Positions 28,801-42,500 of a stretch of DNA of 64,000 bases are shown piece by piece (the stretch's first letter is position 1; every line of letters starts with the position of its first letter). The notes beneath the pieces were generated by a model. That model was not told the DNA's origin, did not search any database, and worked only from the letters and a program-made list of their open reading frames with translations. The DNA is from Anagrus nilaparvatae (lineage: Eukaryota; Arthropoda; Insecta; Hymenoptera; Mymaridae). Position numbers and translations under genes: made by a program. Location of the stretch: positions 3,038,001 to 3,102,000 of the forward strand of contig JAKSXM010000156.1 of the NCBI GenBank assembly GCA_022575985.1. The letters run 5' to 3'.

Positions 28801-30477
28801 TTAGTCTAATATAATGAGGAAACTTGTGGTACTTAATGTTATTTTTATACACAATAAAAAATATAAAAAGAAATTTTATTTTAATTTTTATAACAATTAA
28901 CGTAGTAATTTATTTAATATCTTTTAATTTTTATAATTATATTTAAAAGTATTAAATTAATATAACATAGCCGCGTAAAATAAAAGGAAATTTCGGGCTT
29001 TTTGTGAATATTTTTTGACTTTGAAAACAAAACTGAGGCCGAATTCACACACCGTAAGAATTTAGTGCTACGCGCCTTATACCATGTAAGAATGTTGAAA
29101 AAAATTTTCTAAAATTTTTATATTATATAGAGCGCGTAGTAAAATTTGACCTCAGAGTCATTTCTAGCGTTAAAAAGTACATAAAATAATCCTAATTGAA
29201 AACTTTTACGCAACATTTTTATTGGGCATAGGATGCATAGCTCTAATTTTTGGAGGTATTAAAAATATTTAATAAAGTTAATCGCACTTTTGTTTCTAAA
29301 ATTTCCTTTTGTCGGGCAGTAAAAAAATTAAATTATTATTTATTTTAATTAAAATAAAACTTTGTTTTTATTAAAAATTATTTTGGTTCCTCAATGAGGA
29401 ACCATTGTGATAGGTCAAATTTCGATTTTTGATTTTTTGGCATATAAGCACGTTTTGAGACCCCAGGAAGCTAAAAAAACGGTTTTTAAAAAAATTCTGT
29501 ATGTGTGTGTGTGTGTATGTATGTAATTGGTGATATTTCACAAACATTATGGAGTTAAAACCTAATTTTTTTTTCAAAAATTTTTTCACAAAAAAGCTCG
29601 AGGTACTTTTTTTTTTTAATTTGCATGTAAAACCTCTTTTATTTCCACGAAAATACTTATATTTGAAAGCATGGTTTTTACTCTATATCTCGAATCTGAT
29701 ACTTAATTTTTTGAGAAATTTTTTTCCCAAAATTTTTTTCACGAAAAAATACAAAAAACACCATTTTTTTTTTTTTTTTGGACGTAGTACCTAATTTATC
29801 TCTATGAAAGTACTAGTTTTAGAAAGTTCTTTTTTAGTCATTTTTTGGATCTGATACCGAATTTTTTCAAAATTTTTTTTCCAAATTTAAAAAAATAAAA
29901 AACCTACAATATTTTTTTTTTTTTAGTGTAATACCTCATTTAATTCCATGAAAGTACTAATATCTGAAAATATTGTAGCCGGCGATGTTTCACAACCGTT
30001 ATTAAATGAAGACCTGATTTTTTTTCCAAAAATAGTTTTATTAAAAAATCTCAAACTGCTTTTTTTTTTTATTTTGGATGTAATACCTAATTTATTTCCA
30101 TAAAAGTACTTATATTTGAAAGTATGATTTTTACTCGATATTTCGAATCTGATAATTAATTTTTTGAAATTTTTTTTCCCAAATTTTCGTCACAAAAAAT
30201 ACAAAAAAACACCAAATTTTTTTTTATTTTTGGACCTAGTACCTAATTTATTTCTATGAGAGTACTAGTTTTAGACAGTTCATTTATAGTAATTTTTTGG
30301 ATTTGATACCGAATTTTTAAAAAATTTTTTTCTCAAAATTAAGAAAACTGCAATATTTTTTTTTGGTTCCTCAAAGAGGAACCATTGTGTTAGGTCAAAA
30401 TTTGATTTTCTATTTTTTGGCATATAAGCACGTTTTGGGACCCCAGGAAGCTAAAAAACCTGTTTTTAAAAAAAGTC

Positions 30478-30563
<86 letters not shown>

Positions 30564-33500
30564 TATGTATGTAGTCGGTGATATTTCACAAATAAAGACC
30601 TAATTTTTTTTTCAAAAATTTTTTTACCAAAAAATCTCGAGGTACTTTTTTTTTTTTTTGATTTGGATGTAATACCTCATTTATTTCCATGAAAGTACTT
30701 ATATTTGAAAGTATGGTTTTTACATGATATCTCGAATCGGATACTTAATTTTCTGAAAATTTTTTTTCTAAAATTTTTTTCACAAAAAAATACAAAAAAT
30801 ACAAATTTTTTTTTTCTTTTTGGACGTAGTACCTAATTTATTTCCATGGAAGTACTAGTTTTAAGAACCTTGTTTATTGTTATTTTTTGGATCTGATACT
30901 TAATTTTTTCAAAATTTTTTTTGTCAAAATTAAAAAAATAGAAAAATTAAAAAAAATGCAATATTTTTTTTTTTTTGGGTGTAATACCTCATTTAATTCT
31001 ATGAAAGTACTAATATCTGAAAATATTATAACTAGTGATATTTCAAAACCATTATCGAATTAAGACCTAATTTTTTTTTCAAACATTTTTTTATCAAAAA
31101 ATCTCAAACCCCCCCCTTTTTTTTTTTAATTTGGATGTAATACCTCATTTATTTCCAGGAAAGTACTTATATTTGAAAGTATGGTTTTTACACTATATCT
31201 CGAATCTGATACTTAATTTTCTGAAATTTTTTTTTCTAAAATTTTTTTCACAAAAAAATACAAAAAATACCAATTTTTTTTTTCTTTTTGGACTTAGTAC
31301 CTAATTTATTTTCATGGAAGTACTACTTTTAAGAACCTTGTTTATTGTAATTTTTTGGATCTGATACTTAATTTTTTCAAAATTTTTTTTGTCAAAATTA
31401 AAAAAAAATAAAAATAAAAAAAACTGCAATATTTTTTTTTTTTTTTGGTGTAATACCTCATTTAATTCAATGAAAGTACAATTATCTGAAAATATTGTAA
31501 CTAGTGATATTTCAAAACCATTATCGAATTAAGACCTAATTTTTTTTCCAAACATTTTTTTATCAAAAAATCTCAAACCCCCCCTTTTTTTTTTATTTTG
31601 GATGTAATACCTCATTTATTTCCATGAAAGTACTTATACTTGAAAGTATGGTTTTTACTTGATATCTCCAATCTGATAATTAATTTTTTGAAAATTTTTT
31701 TCTCCAAAATCTTCGTTACAAAAAAATACATAAAACATCAAATTTATTTTTCGTATTTGACATATCTAATTTATTTTAATGAGAGTACAAGTTTTAGAAA
31801 TTTAGTTTATAGTAATTTTTTGTATCCGATCACAATTTTTTTTTTTATTTTGATATAAATTATAACACACAAGAAAGAGTGATGGAAATCTTGCCTCTTT
31901 TTGACTTCCTTGGATTGTTTTGCTCGTTGCTATGTTTATTTATGTATGCAGCTTAATGAAATTATAAACAATAATAAACAGCCTAAAAATATTAAATGGT
32001 TATGTTTGCATTTTAAAATTAAGATTTAAAAGTTATATTGGCATTTTTTAAAGAAAGAAGAATTAAATAATTTATTATTTTGTGATTAATAGAAATAATA
32101 TAAATAATGTTAAAATCTTGAAACAATTAATGTGGCTATTTTTTTTATTACAAAATATTATTATTATTATTATCATTGTTGCGGAAGATTGGTCAAATGC
32201 AAGGAGTACACTGAGAAAATAAATTATAAGAAATTATTATAAATTCTGGTAAAAACTCCTATCTTTTTATAATAATTGAGCGAATATTTGTAATTTTCGC
32301 ATCGTTACCAACCATTTCTTTTATAAAAAAAAATAAAATTAGCTTTTTTTATATTTCTCTCTTTTTAATTATGCAAAAATGATTTAAAATCCATTAACGC
32401 CGGCGCGACCAATCCATGGATGCTAGAATTTTCACTTTAATAAAAAAATAATCTTAATAATCTACTTTACCAGCTACTAAAAACGAAAAATGTATGTATA
32501 ATTGCATGGTTGTAATCAATAATATTTTTTGTAAATTAAGATTACAGCCCATTGTTTGAGGAACCTCAGTGCCAGCTAGTTGGCAGGGTATTTTTTAGCG
32601 TAATACCTCATTCAATTCCTTGACAGTACTAATATCTGAAAATATTATAACCGGTGATATTTCACAACTATTATGGAATTAAGAGAGAAGTGTATGTATG
32701 ATTGCATGGTGGTAATCGGTGATATCAGTGGCATATTAATGTATTAAGCTCATTGTTTGAGGAACCTTAGTGCCAGCTAGTTGGCAGGGTATTTTTTAAG
32801 TATCTTGGATTTTTTGAAACCTCTATTCGCTTTTATTATTTTATTATTTTTAAATCTGTATATTAAAGTATACTAGACAGGAAAATAGGTAATATAGGTC
32901 AACATTTTTCTAAATTTTAATGTATACGTTAATGCAATTGCTTGAAGCAATAAATAAAATAATAAAATAGTTAATTTAAAATGATTGTAATAAAAGATTC
33001 GTTTTAAAATTATCCATGGTTAATTACAGAATTTAATATTTTAAAGAGTTTAATATGTCAAATATGTTACATTAATTAAAAATCTGCATACTTTAGAATT
33101 TAATTTAATGGTTTTTTATTGTATTTTGAAAAAGTTTATTTTTACAAAATTGACGTAGGGTTAAACTCCGATGGAGACTATTCTCTTTCAACATAATAAA
33201 CAATTTTACAATAAAACAAAAAATAACCTACAACTCAATGATTCTAATGTGAATTCAGCATTGATTCAATGCTATATGACTCTTTATTCGACAAAAAAAA
33301 TGTAAAACTGATTTGTGTTAACAGAACCAACGAATATGGAACATGTTTACTGAGTTATCAAACCTAAATTATTCTAACTCTCATAATATAATTCCTTATA
33401 TTAAAATCCAGCCCATTGAAGGATTTAGAGAGATCGAAAATAATTAAGAGGAAAAGCCAAAAAATGTCAACTTTCACTCCCCCATCCAAGTAGCCTCTTT

Positions 33501-36500
33501 ATGAACATGTTCCATTTTAAAACGCTTCTTACTCCAGGAACTCGGTAGATCGGAGTCACGAATTAGAACCACGTGAAAGGAACAGCTCTTTAGCAGAATA
33601 ACCTTCACTAATTGCCCCGAAATTTTTAACATAATTTTAGCTTTTCTTAACCTCCTAGGTTCAAAAATGTCCAAATTATGTCAATTTGAATTCTTTAGGA
33701 TATTTCAGTTTTCTTAACCATTTTTTGGCAATAAATTAATAAAACCGACTATAAAGATATACAGCAAAAAATAATTTTAAAAGATACCCCTGTGGAAAAT
33801 TTTCCTTAGGTTTTTTGGTCCGATTACTCTATACATACAACGACAGGACACTATAGGAAATGAAGAATTTGACCAATGTTGCGCTAATTTGATATTCTCA
33901 AAAATCTATGAGTCAAAAATCTTTTAATTGGAACGTAGAGACTCTTAATAGTGTATATTTTATATTGGTGAAACTTTCGGCTGAATATATTTAACATAGC
34001 AAAAAGTCATGAGTCCAAATTATGATTTTTTAAAATTCATTTTTTAGATATAATGAAATTTATATTTAAATACGTAAATTGGTTCATATTTATCGTAAAA
34101 AGAAAAACAAAAAATATTAATAGTATTATGAATATTCATTTACAATAAGAGCTCTTTAAATTAAAACAAGAGTTTATTAAATATGTAAAACTTTATTTTT
34201 ATAAATGAGTCCTGATGAAGGAGTGGAATATCTCCGAAATATTTACGTTATATTTTTATTGGATAAAAATTATTTTTGTAACTGAACATCATCATTTATT
34301 TATTATTATTAAAGTAAAAAGAATAGTTTTAGATAATTTTGGTATAATTTTTCCTTAGCTATTCATTGATCTATGAAAAAAAATAGCTTTTCTTCCTAGC
34401 AGGCCTAAAACACTTTTTTCGCCCCGCAACGAGATCGAAAAAAACGCGTTTTCACCCCACTTAGAAAGAATAATTTCGTTTTGTCCATGGGAACAAAAAA
34501 AAAATACCCCAGATCGCAGTTTACTCGCTAATTAACCTGCGATCTGGGCCATTCTATTTTTTTGCTCCCTTGGTTAAAAATGTACTATTAAAGATAAAAA
34601 CTTCTTTTTTTATGAAAAAATATTGCAATAGGCTAAATAGGTCCTAAATACTCTAATTTTAACTATCAATATTTTTTACCAAAAAAATAAATTTTTTCCT
34701 GAAGCAATGAATAGCCTAAAAAAAAGTACTCTTCAATTATCTAAAACTTTTCTTTTTGATGAATATGAACCGATATAGCCTAAACTGATCAAAAAATCTG
34801 ATTCAACAGGAAATTTTACAGAAAGGAATCTTTTTAAACAATTTTTATGTTCTACATGTAGTCGATTTTATAAATTTATTACCAAAAATGGCAAGAAAAT
34901 CCCAAAAAATTCAAATAGTTCTAATTTGTTTGTAAACTTTTTGAAAACCTCATAAAAATTTTTCAAAAAATTTACAAGGATTGTTTTAATTAATGCAAAA
35001 GCATGTAACTTCTAAACAATTTGAAGAGTTGTTTTTGCATTAAAAAAATATTTGGAACTTTTTTTAATCGTTTTTTTAACGTTTAGAAGTGTTTCTAAGA
35101 GACTTTCTACAATTGATTGTTAGACGGCTGCGTTTATTGAGCTGCGCCGTGCGGAGCGACTACTGCCCTAAAGATCAAAAACCTCCATATCTACATTTTA
35201 ACGAGAAGAACCTCCATATGTACATGAGCCATTTAATTGCATTTAATGCATTGTCCATCCTATGTAGATGAGCCTTATTCTCATGTATTATTTTTAGAAA
35301 TATATGCGTCGCGCGGGTACAATACAGGAGAAAAACCTCCATATCTACAAAAATCTGTAGATGAGCCATTTTTTCCGATATTATTTTTAGAAATACATGT
35401 AAAATTTTTTATCAATACAAAATATTTTGCAAATTACAAGTGATAAGAAAAAATTAGTTGCACCATCTGATAGATAATTTCGCGACGATTAAGCACATAT
35501 AAAAAACTCATTTTTCATAAAAATGTAGATATGGAGGTTTTTGATCTGTACGGCAGACTAGGCCTAAGGCTCTATTTACAAATGCCGTAAAAGGGGGTCC
35601 CAACCACAAGCGAGAGCACAACGCAATTCACAGAAACCAATTGTGTCTCCTGCGCAACTCTAAGGCCTAGTCTACATAACCGCACCGCACGGCGTAGCCC
35701 AATGCTATAGATATAGGCTTGCGCTTGCGGCATCACGTGACTCCTATAGGCCCCATCTACAAAAGCCGCAAAAGGGGGCGCAACCGCAAGCGCAATTGCG
35801 GCGCCACAAACCAAAATCGTGTTGTGCACATGCGTGTTGTGTTGTGCGGATTTATTTGCGGCTGCGCTTGCGGTTACTGTGAATCGACGCAGGTGTAAAA
35901 TTTGGCTTAATGGATAATTGTAGAAAGTCTCCAAACGTAAAGTCTCCATGCGACCCCATTTTACGGCGTTTGTAGAATCACCCTTAGGCTGGTTCTCCAA
36001 ACTCCGTAAATGGGGGTCGCAACCGCAAGCGTAGCCGCAACGCAATGCGCACAACACAACGCGCATGTGCACAAACGAAAATCGTGTTGTACGCATTGCG
36101 CCGCAATTGCGCTTGCGGTTGTGACCCCAATTTACGGAGTTTGGAGAACTAGCCTTAGGCTGATTCTACAAACGCCTTAAATAGGGGTTGCGCAAGCGCA
36201 GTCGCAATGCAATGTGCACAATACGATTTTTGGTCTCTGCACATTGCGTTACGGCTGCGCTTGTGGTTACTGTGAATCGACGCAGATGTAAAATGTGGCT
36301 TAACGGATAATTGTAGAAAGTCTCCAAACGTACATTTGGGTACGTTGTAGAAGCGTCTTGTGTTATCTGGGTAAACTGTTGCATATTACAAAAAAAAGGA
36401 GGGTTATGATAAAAGTGTTAGAATCAAGAAAATAATAATTAAATTGTAAATAAATAGTTCCAAGCGATTAAAATAAATTATTTGCTTTAGAATTTTTAAC

Positions 36501-39500
36501 CCTTTTTTATTTAAATAAAATTCTGATTGCGTTTAGAAATCAATTTTTAACTTAATAAATTTTATGAATTTTAAAAAAGAATTTTTGAATAATTTCATTA
36601 AAAATATATATTTTAAATAAATAATTTAATAAATACCTGCATTTTTATTCTAATCAAGCTGAAATTCTAATAGTTATTTTCTTTTATTTATGCAAAATTA
36701 AATAATGTCCTAAATAAACAAAACTCTCAAAAAAATAAAACATCTGGTTATTAGCAGAAAGAAATAATAAACAAGCATGCGCGGAAATATACATTTTGAA
36801 ATTAATAAGCGGGAAATTTAAATGCCTACCATTAAGTATAAATTAATTCATATATAAAAGTTTTTACAACTAAAGTAAAACTTTTAGTTTATAATTAATA
36901 TGATTTATTAATTAAGTTAAAATTGAATAATTTACTCTATTATTTTAAATATTATACGATGTATAAACTTTCATCAGATATTTGAAAATTTTATAATTAT
37001 GTACCAAATGTAATAATTTAATCACTGACATTCTACAAGGTTTATAAAAGTTCTGAAAATCACAATTTCAAGTACTCTTATCTGTGGCAATATCAAATTT
37101 TAAATTTAAAAAAAGTATATATTGAGAAATCTATTCAAAAAGCGCAAAATTTGTTAAAGAAAAGTTTTAAAATATTCTAATCTTGCAGAAAATTATTTTT
37201 ATTCATGTACTTTAGGATTTTTGTATTTTATTCTACTTTTTTTGTCATAGTAACTAAAGAGAACAAAATTTAAGTAAGAATAAAACATGAATTATATGCT
37301 ATTCTTTACTATTTTTTTGATAAAGGTTATAATAAAAATAATTTTATGAAAAAATCTATAAAAGTAAAATTTTTTTTAGTTTCAGAAATTAAAATTAGGA
37401 TATGAAAGTACTAATGGTTCATCAACAATAAATTCAATATGGGAAATACTTCAATACAGAAAATCTTCTTTATATCCTGGAGAAGGTGATCGTATTTTAA
37501 ATATACTTGAAGAAATTGAAAATTATCAACGAGATATCAACGAAATAAATGATTTAAAAAATTCTGTTGAATCAGAAATAAATATTATTAATAAAATATT
37601 AAACAACGAATTTTCTATTTTTGATCAAAATGTTAGTTCAATTATTTTTATTTTTTAATATAAATTAAAAAAAAAATAACAAAAAATTTTCTTTGTTTTT
37701 AATAGAATGTTTTATCATTAAATGAACTTGTCGTACGTAGTCTTGGGTATTGGAGTCAAGATAATACAAAAAATAAAAGACAATTGTTATTGTCTGAAAT
37801 TGCTGTTGAATTTCATCCGATAGAGCTACTTAGCGGTTCATATACACTTCAGCTTCCTTCTGACAATCAAAAGTAATTACAACGCATTAACTATATAGTA
37901 TAATATAATGCTTTTATTCTTGATTATAATGGTTTAACAAGGAATTTCATCTTAACACATATATTTTACTATTATTTTTTTTTTGCTATATAAAAAAAAA
38001 AATGCATTGAGCATAAAATCATAGGTTAATCCAGTTATACTTTGGTCAAGAGTATTTTAGTGCCAGGTTATTTGATACCTTGCTGATAATGAAATGTTGT
38101 TCTAGAACTTTGATTTAATAAAACTATAATCTACTGAATTTTTAGTCCAATGGATTAATTCGTCGCCTAACGAACGGCACAATTAACTTAAATTTTTAAA
38201 ACTTAATTTTTCTTCTATAAAGTGTAACTTTTAAAAATTCTTAGTGGTTCTATTGGATTTTATAGTATTTAAAATAATAAAAACCACGTTCGATAAAGGC
38301 ATATCAAATTGCAGCAATCAAATTTCCCTTAATTGCAGGATAAAAAATCACTTTTGAATAGCGAATTCTGTTAGCTTAGCATACATTTTCAGTATACATG
38401 ATACTTTTAGTTTATTCTTTAGTGTTTAATTTAGTCAAAAATAAAAGTTAGACTCTTGATGTATATTGTAAAATCAAGAAACTTTTTGAATATCTTTATT
38501 CAAAAAAATGTTAAAATAAAATATATTTTAAAAATATACTGTGGAAATAATCAAAATCGGCATTAATTCAGGATTGACTTTATTTTTTTCTAATTTAGAA
38601 CCATAAATTGTTTAAAAATTAATAAGAAAAATTTTAAAAAGAAAATAAATAATACTTAAAGTTAAGGTAGCTTAGAAATATATTTTTCGTTAATTATGAA
38701 AATGAAGGGCTTGAAATAACTTTCTCATTTGTTGGATGTATAATCTTTAATTATGTAATTAAAATTTTGCAAAAAAAATTGTTAACCGATTACCGCCGGT
38801 GCGGTCAAAACATTCCACTGTAGTTTTTGTGGGTTAACATTTTATAAAAAATTGAAAGTAATAATGGTTTCCGGACAAAAAAATTATGAACTATTTAGTT
38901 TTTTAGTCATTTTCGGTGTAAAATTTTTCATAAAAGGTCTACCGAGGGTAGAATAATCAAAAACAAGCCTTTTTACACTATTTTTCGTCCATAACGTGCC
39001 AGTCCCTTTTATTTATGAAACTTATTTGTATTTTTGGCTCAAAATTTATATCTGGGAATTTTTTCCGTAAACTAGGAATTGAAAAGCGTAAAAATATATT
39101 TTTTTCGAATGCTTTATTTTTTGTCTATAACTTAAAACCGGGAGTTTTCTTATCCACTTACTTCAAATTGGAATATAAATAAATAAAAAATTAATCAAGG
39201 GGTAGAAAAAAAACACTTTTGAAAGTTTGTATATGACCAAAAAACTAAATAATTTTTTATTTCGGAAACCATTATTTCTTCCAATTATTTAGTGACACGC
39301 TTTGACCACGCCTGTGTTAATCTGTTAAACAAAATCGCATTTGGACTGTGGTGTGTCAAAGAAATGGCATGACACAGGGATCCCAATTTCTAATTTAAAA
39401 AAAAGTTAATTTGGGCAAACAATTTTAACATAAGCATGAAGTTTTCAACAAAAAAATATCAAATTAAAATAGTATCAAGAATTTGAAAAAAGGTCTTAAG

Positions 39501-42500
39501 CTCTTAAGTTATAGAAAAAACTTTTTTATGTAGTTTAAAATATCAAACAATAATAGAAAATTTATTTCGATTCCTTCATCACAAAGAGTGACCTGGAAAA
39601 TATATACTCTAAAACCATTGTACGCTTTGTCTACAGAGTTATAGTACATTCAATGATTTCAATATGTAATATATTCATCTATATGCTTATACAAGTGAAA
39701 TTTGAATATTTAAACTTGTTACATTGCTTAAAATTTTAACGAGTAAAATTTAAAGTTACAATGTATTTTAAATCCAGAATTAACAAAAAATGTGATTTAA
39801 TGAGATTTAAAAAATTAATTATTTTAATTAATTATTTTAATTTAAAAATAACTTTTATAAAATTAATTGTATTAATGAAATTATTAATATTATAAAATAA
39901 TATATTTAACGAAGTATTAAATTATCTAATTAAATTTTTAATAACAAGAAAAAAAAAAATAATCTAAGTAAAGTTTATTAAAAAAAGAAAAACTATTAAT
40001 TATCTTTTATTACTTTAAAAACTAAATAAAACTTATTTTATGATAAAGAAAATTAAGAATTATACATACTATATATATATATATATATATAAAGTGTATA
40101 ATATATTTTATAAAATTCGATAATTAGAATTTTAAGAAGTGTTAAAAAGCTTCGTTAACGTTATATAGAGTTTGATATTTTTAATCTTTAAAAAAACTCT
40201 TTTCGAGAGACTTTCAACGAATATAAGAAAAGATAGTAGAAAAAAAGGAAAAATTATTTCTTTAATTTAAATAATTCAGTAAAAGATTCATAAGTTCAAA
40301 TTCACTCTATGTTAATTTTTATTATACCAAAGACTAAAATGAAAAATTTCAAATTAGATTTTTTTTTTTATATCAAAATTATTATTTTTATGATTATAGT
40401 AGATAAAATTATTTTTTATATTTTAAAAAACTTAACTTAAAAAAAATGATATTTTTAATAAAAAAATTTATGTTTTTTACAGAAAATACCCCAGATGGTG
40501 GAATGAAAAAGTTAAAATTCATATAAATCAAAATGAGACTGTTGATAACTTTTATGGAATTGTTGTAATATATAAAAATTTTAATAATTTTTTTCAAGAT
40601 CCTATTATTAAGGAATCACAGTGAGTAACTATTTTATTTTTCTTATATTAATTATTTTATTATAAATTACTAATATAAAATCACAAAAAAAAATTTTACG
40701 AAGTATCGAAAATTAAATTGAATACAAACTTTAACTGCTAAATAATTTGGAATTTGAATAGTTTTAGGTGGAGTTTGTTTGGGATAATTTTTGTAAATAA
40801 ATCTAAAAAATTTAATTCTCTATTTTCATTTTTCAGCCCCGTGCATATTTTGGCTTAAATTTCTTAACCATTAATTTAGGAATTAATAATTATTTTATTT
40901 AAAGCCTGGAAGTGCTGTGATATTTGCAAAATCTAGTACCTTGCCTGATGCTTAACTGAATTTTATTAGGAATAAACCACTCGTAAATATAAAGAACATC
41001 AATTACAGTTTATCCAGATTATCTTTTTAAGCTAGAAAAAAAAATATCTGAATTTTTCAATTTAACATAACTCAGGTTAAACTCTACGGCACTTTCAATG
41101 TAAATATTTCATCGGGCAATCCAGTGAATAATTTTTATTTTATTTTTGACTATTTTTCACTTATTCAAATAAATTGATTTAAAACTCTCGATATAAAACC
41201 CTAGTTTAAACTACGTTTCGTTTTTTTATTAAAAACACTTAATTTAAAAAGTATTGTATTTCAATATTTATCTGCACACATGGTGATTTTTGTACTAAAG
41301 TGAGAGTTTATTTATTAATAACTTCAATAAAAGTTTATTATAAACCACAATTAAAAAAAAAAATGAAATATTATAAAACTAATCTAAAGCATAAATAGCT
41401 GTGTAGCTTTAAAAATATTGTTATTAAAAAGTTAAAATTATATTTTAGTACGTACTGCAGTAAAAAAGTAAAATTAACTGATTTCCTCGAAGCTATAACT
41501 TTTGTGAATTTTATAGCATAGAAGTTTTACTACATAATTTTACGAGATACCACATATTAAATATTATCTAGAGTATATTAATAGAAAAGAAAAACTGATT
41601 TTTTATTGAATAAAATTAAAAATATGTAATTTCCGTTACAGTATTAATACTTATATTATATTTTTTATATATGAGTCATTCCGGATACCGTGTCATAGTC
41701 TGGCCAGATCCAATCTTCCGACCAGGCTGATTTTTTTATCATCTTTATAACTAGGATGCAAGCCCTCTGCAAGTTGAAGCGCGCCAATCCCCTCAGATCA
41801 TATTGCATGTTTAATCACAGTAAAGCTGTGACTTAATTCATATAAATAAAAACAATTATTATTTTTAGTTTCAAAATTTATCTCGAGAAAAAAATATATA
41901 TCGCATCTGAATGCTAATATTGATTACCGCCCCTCGGTCCAGAGAATTAGAATTAGAACCATTTCTAACTCTCAAAATAAATTTTTCTTTTGTTCTGTAT
42001 GGTAAAATTTAATAACAGGGTGACAAAATACTTAAATGAATTTTCATGTATTATGTGTCGTATATACAGATGTAATGTTCTATTAGAAAATTTATAAAAA
42101 ATTAAAAAATTAATATTTAAAATTGTTTTACAAATTTTTATACAGTGCGCTGTTGAAACTACAGGGCATCAATGAATCGACCAATCAGATAAAATCGATG
42201 ACGAAATTTTCAGAAGATTGTATAATAAAATGATAAAATTTTGTATTTATTATTTCCTTATTTTCTAAATATATTAATTATAATTCTAAATACAAAAAAA
42301 TTTATTAATAATTAAGTATTTTAAAAAATAATAAAAATTAAATAAGGTGCGAGTGTATGTGAACGAAGAACTTCTTGCGTATTCTATACCGCTAGCACCT
42401 CGGTTAGCACCCAATAAAAAATATGAATTGCGCGCATGACAAAATCAGAGCGACCAATCGAAACACGAATAAATCGAGGGACAGATTCTGATCACACATC

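Larger units (their letters stand above)
26748..37385 (+). other. Receptor intron 5, 10.6 kb
   Basis: It holds the repeats listed separately at 27005-27915, 29384-32800, 33300-33525, 34195-34565 and 35110-36390. 27920-29380 and 36400-37380 are AT-rich with no gene seen. Confidence 0.7.

Noticed and set aside
35572..36096. 174-codon open frame on -
   Set aside because: Lies on GC-rich palindromes whose copies repeat in other frames; no family or composition match.
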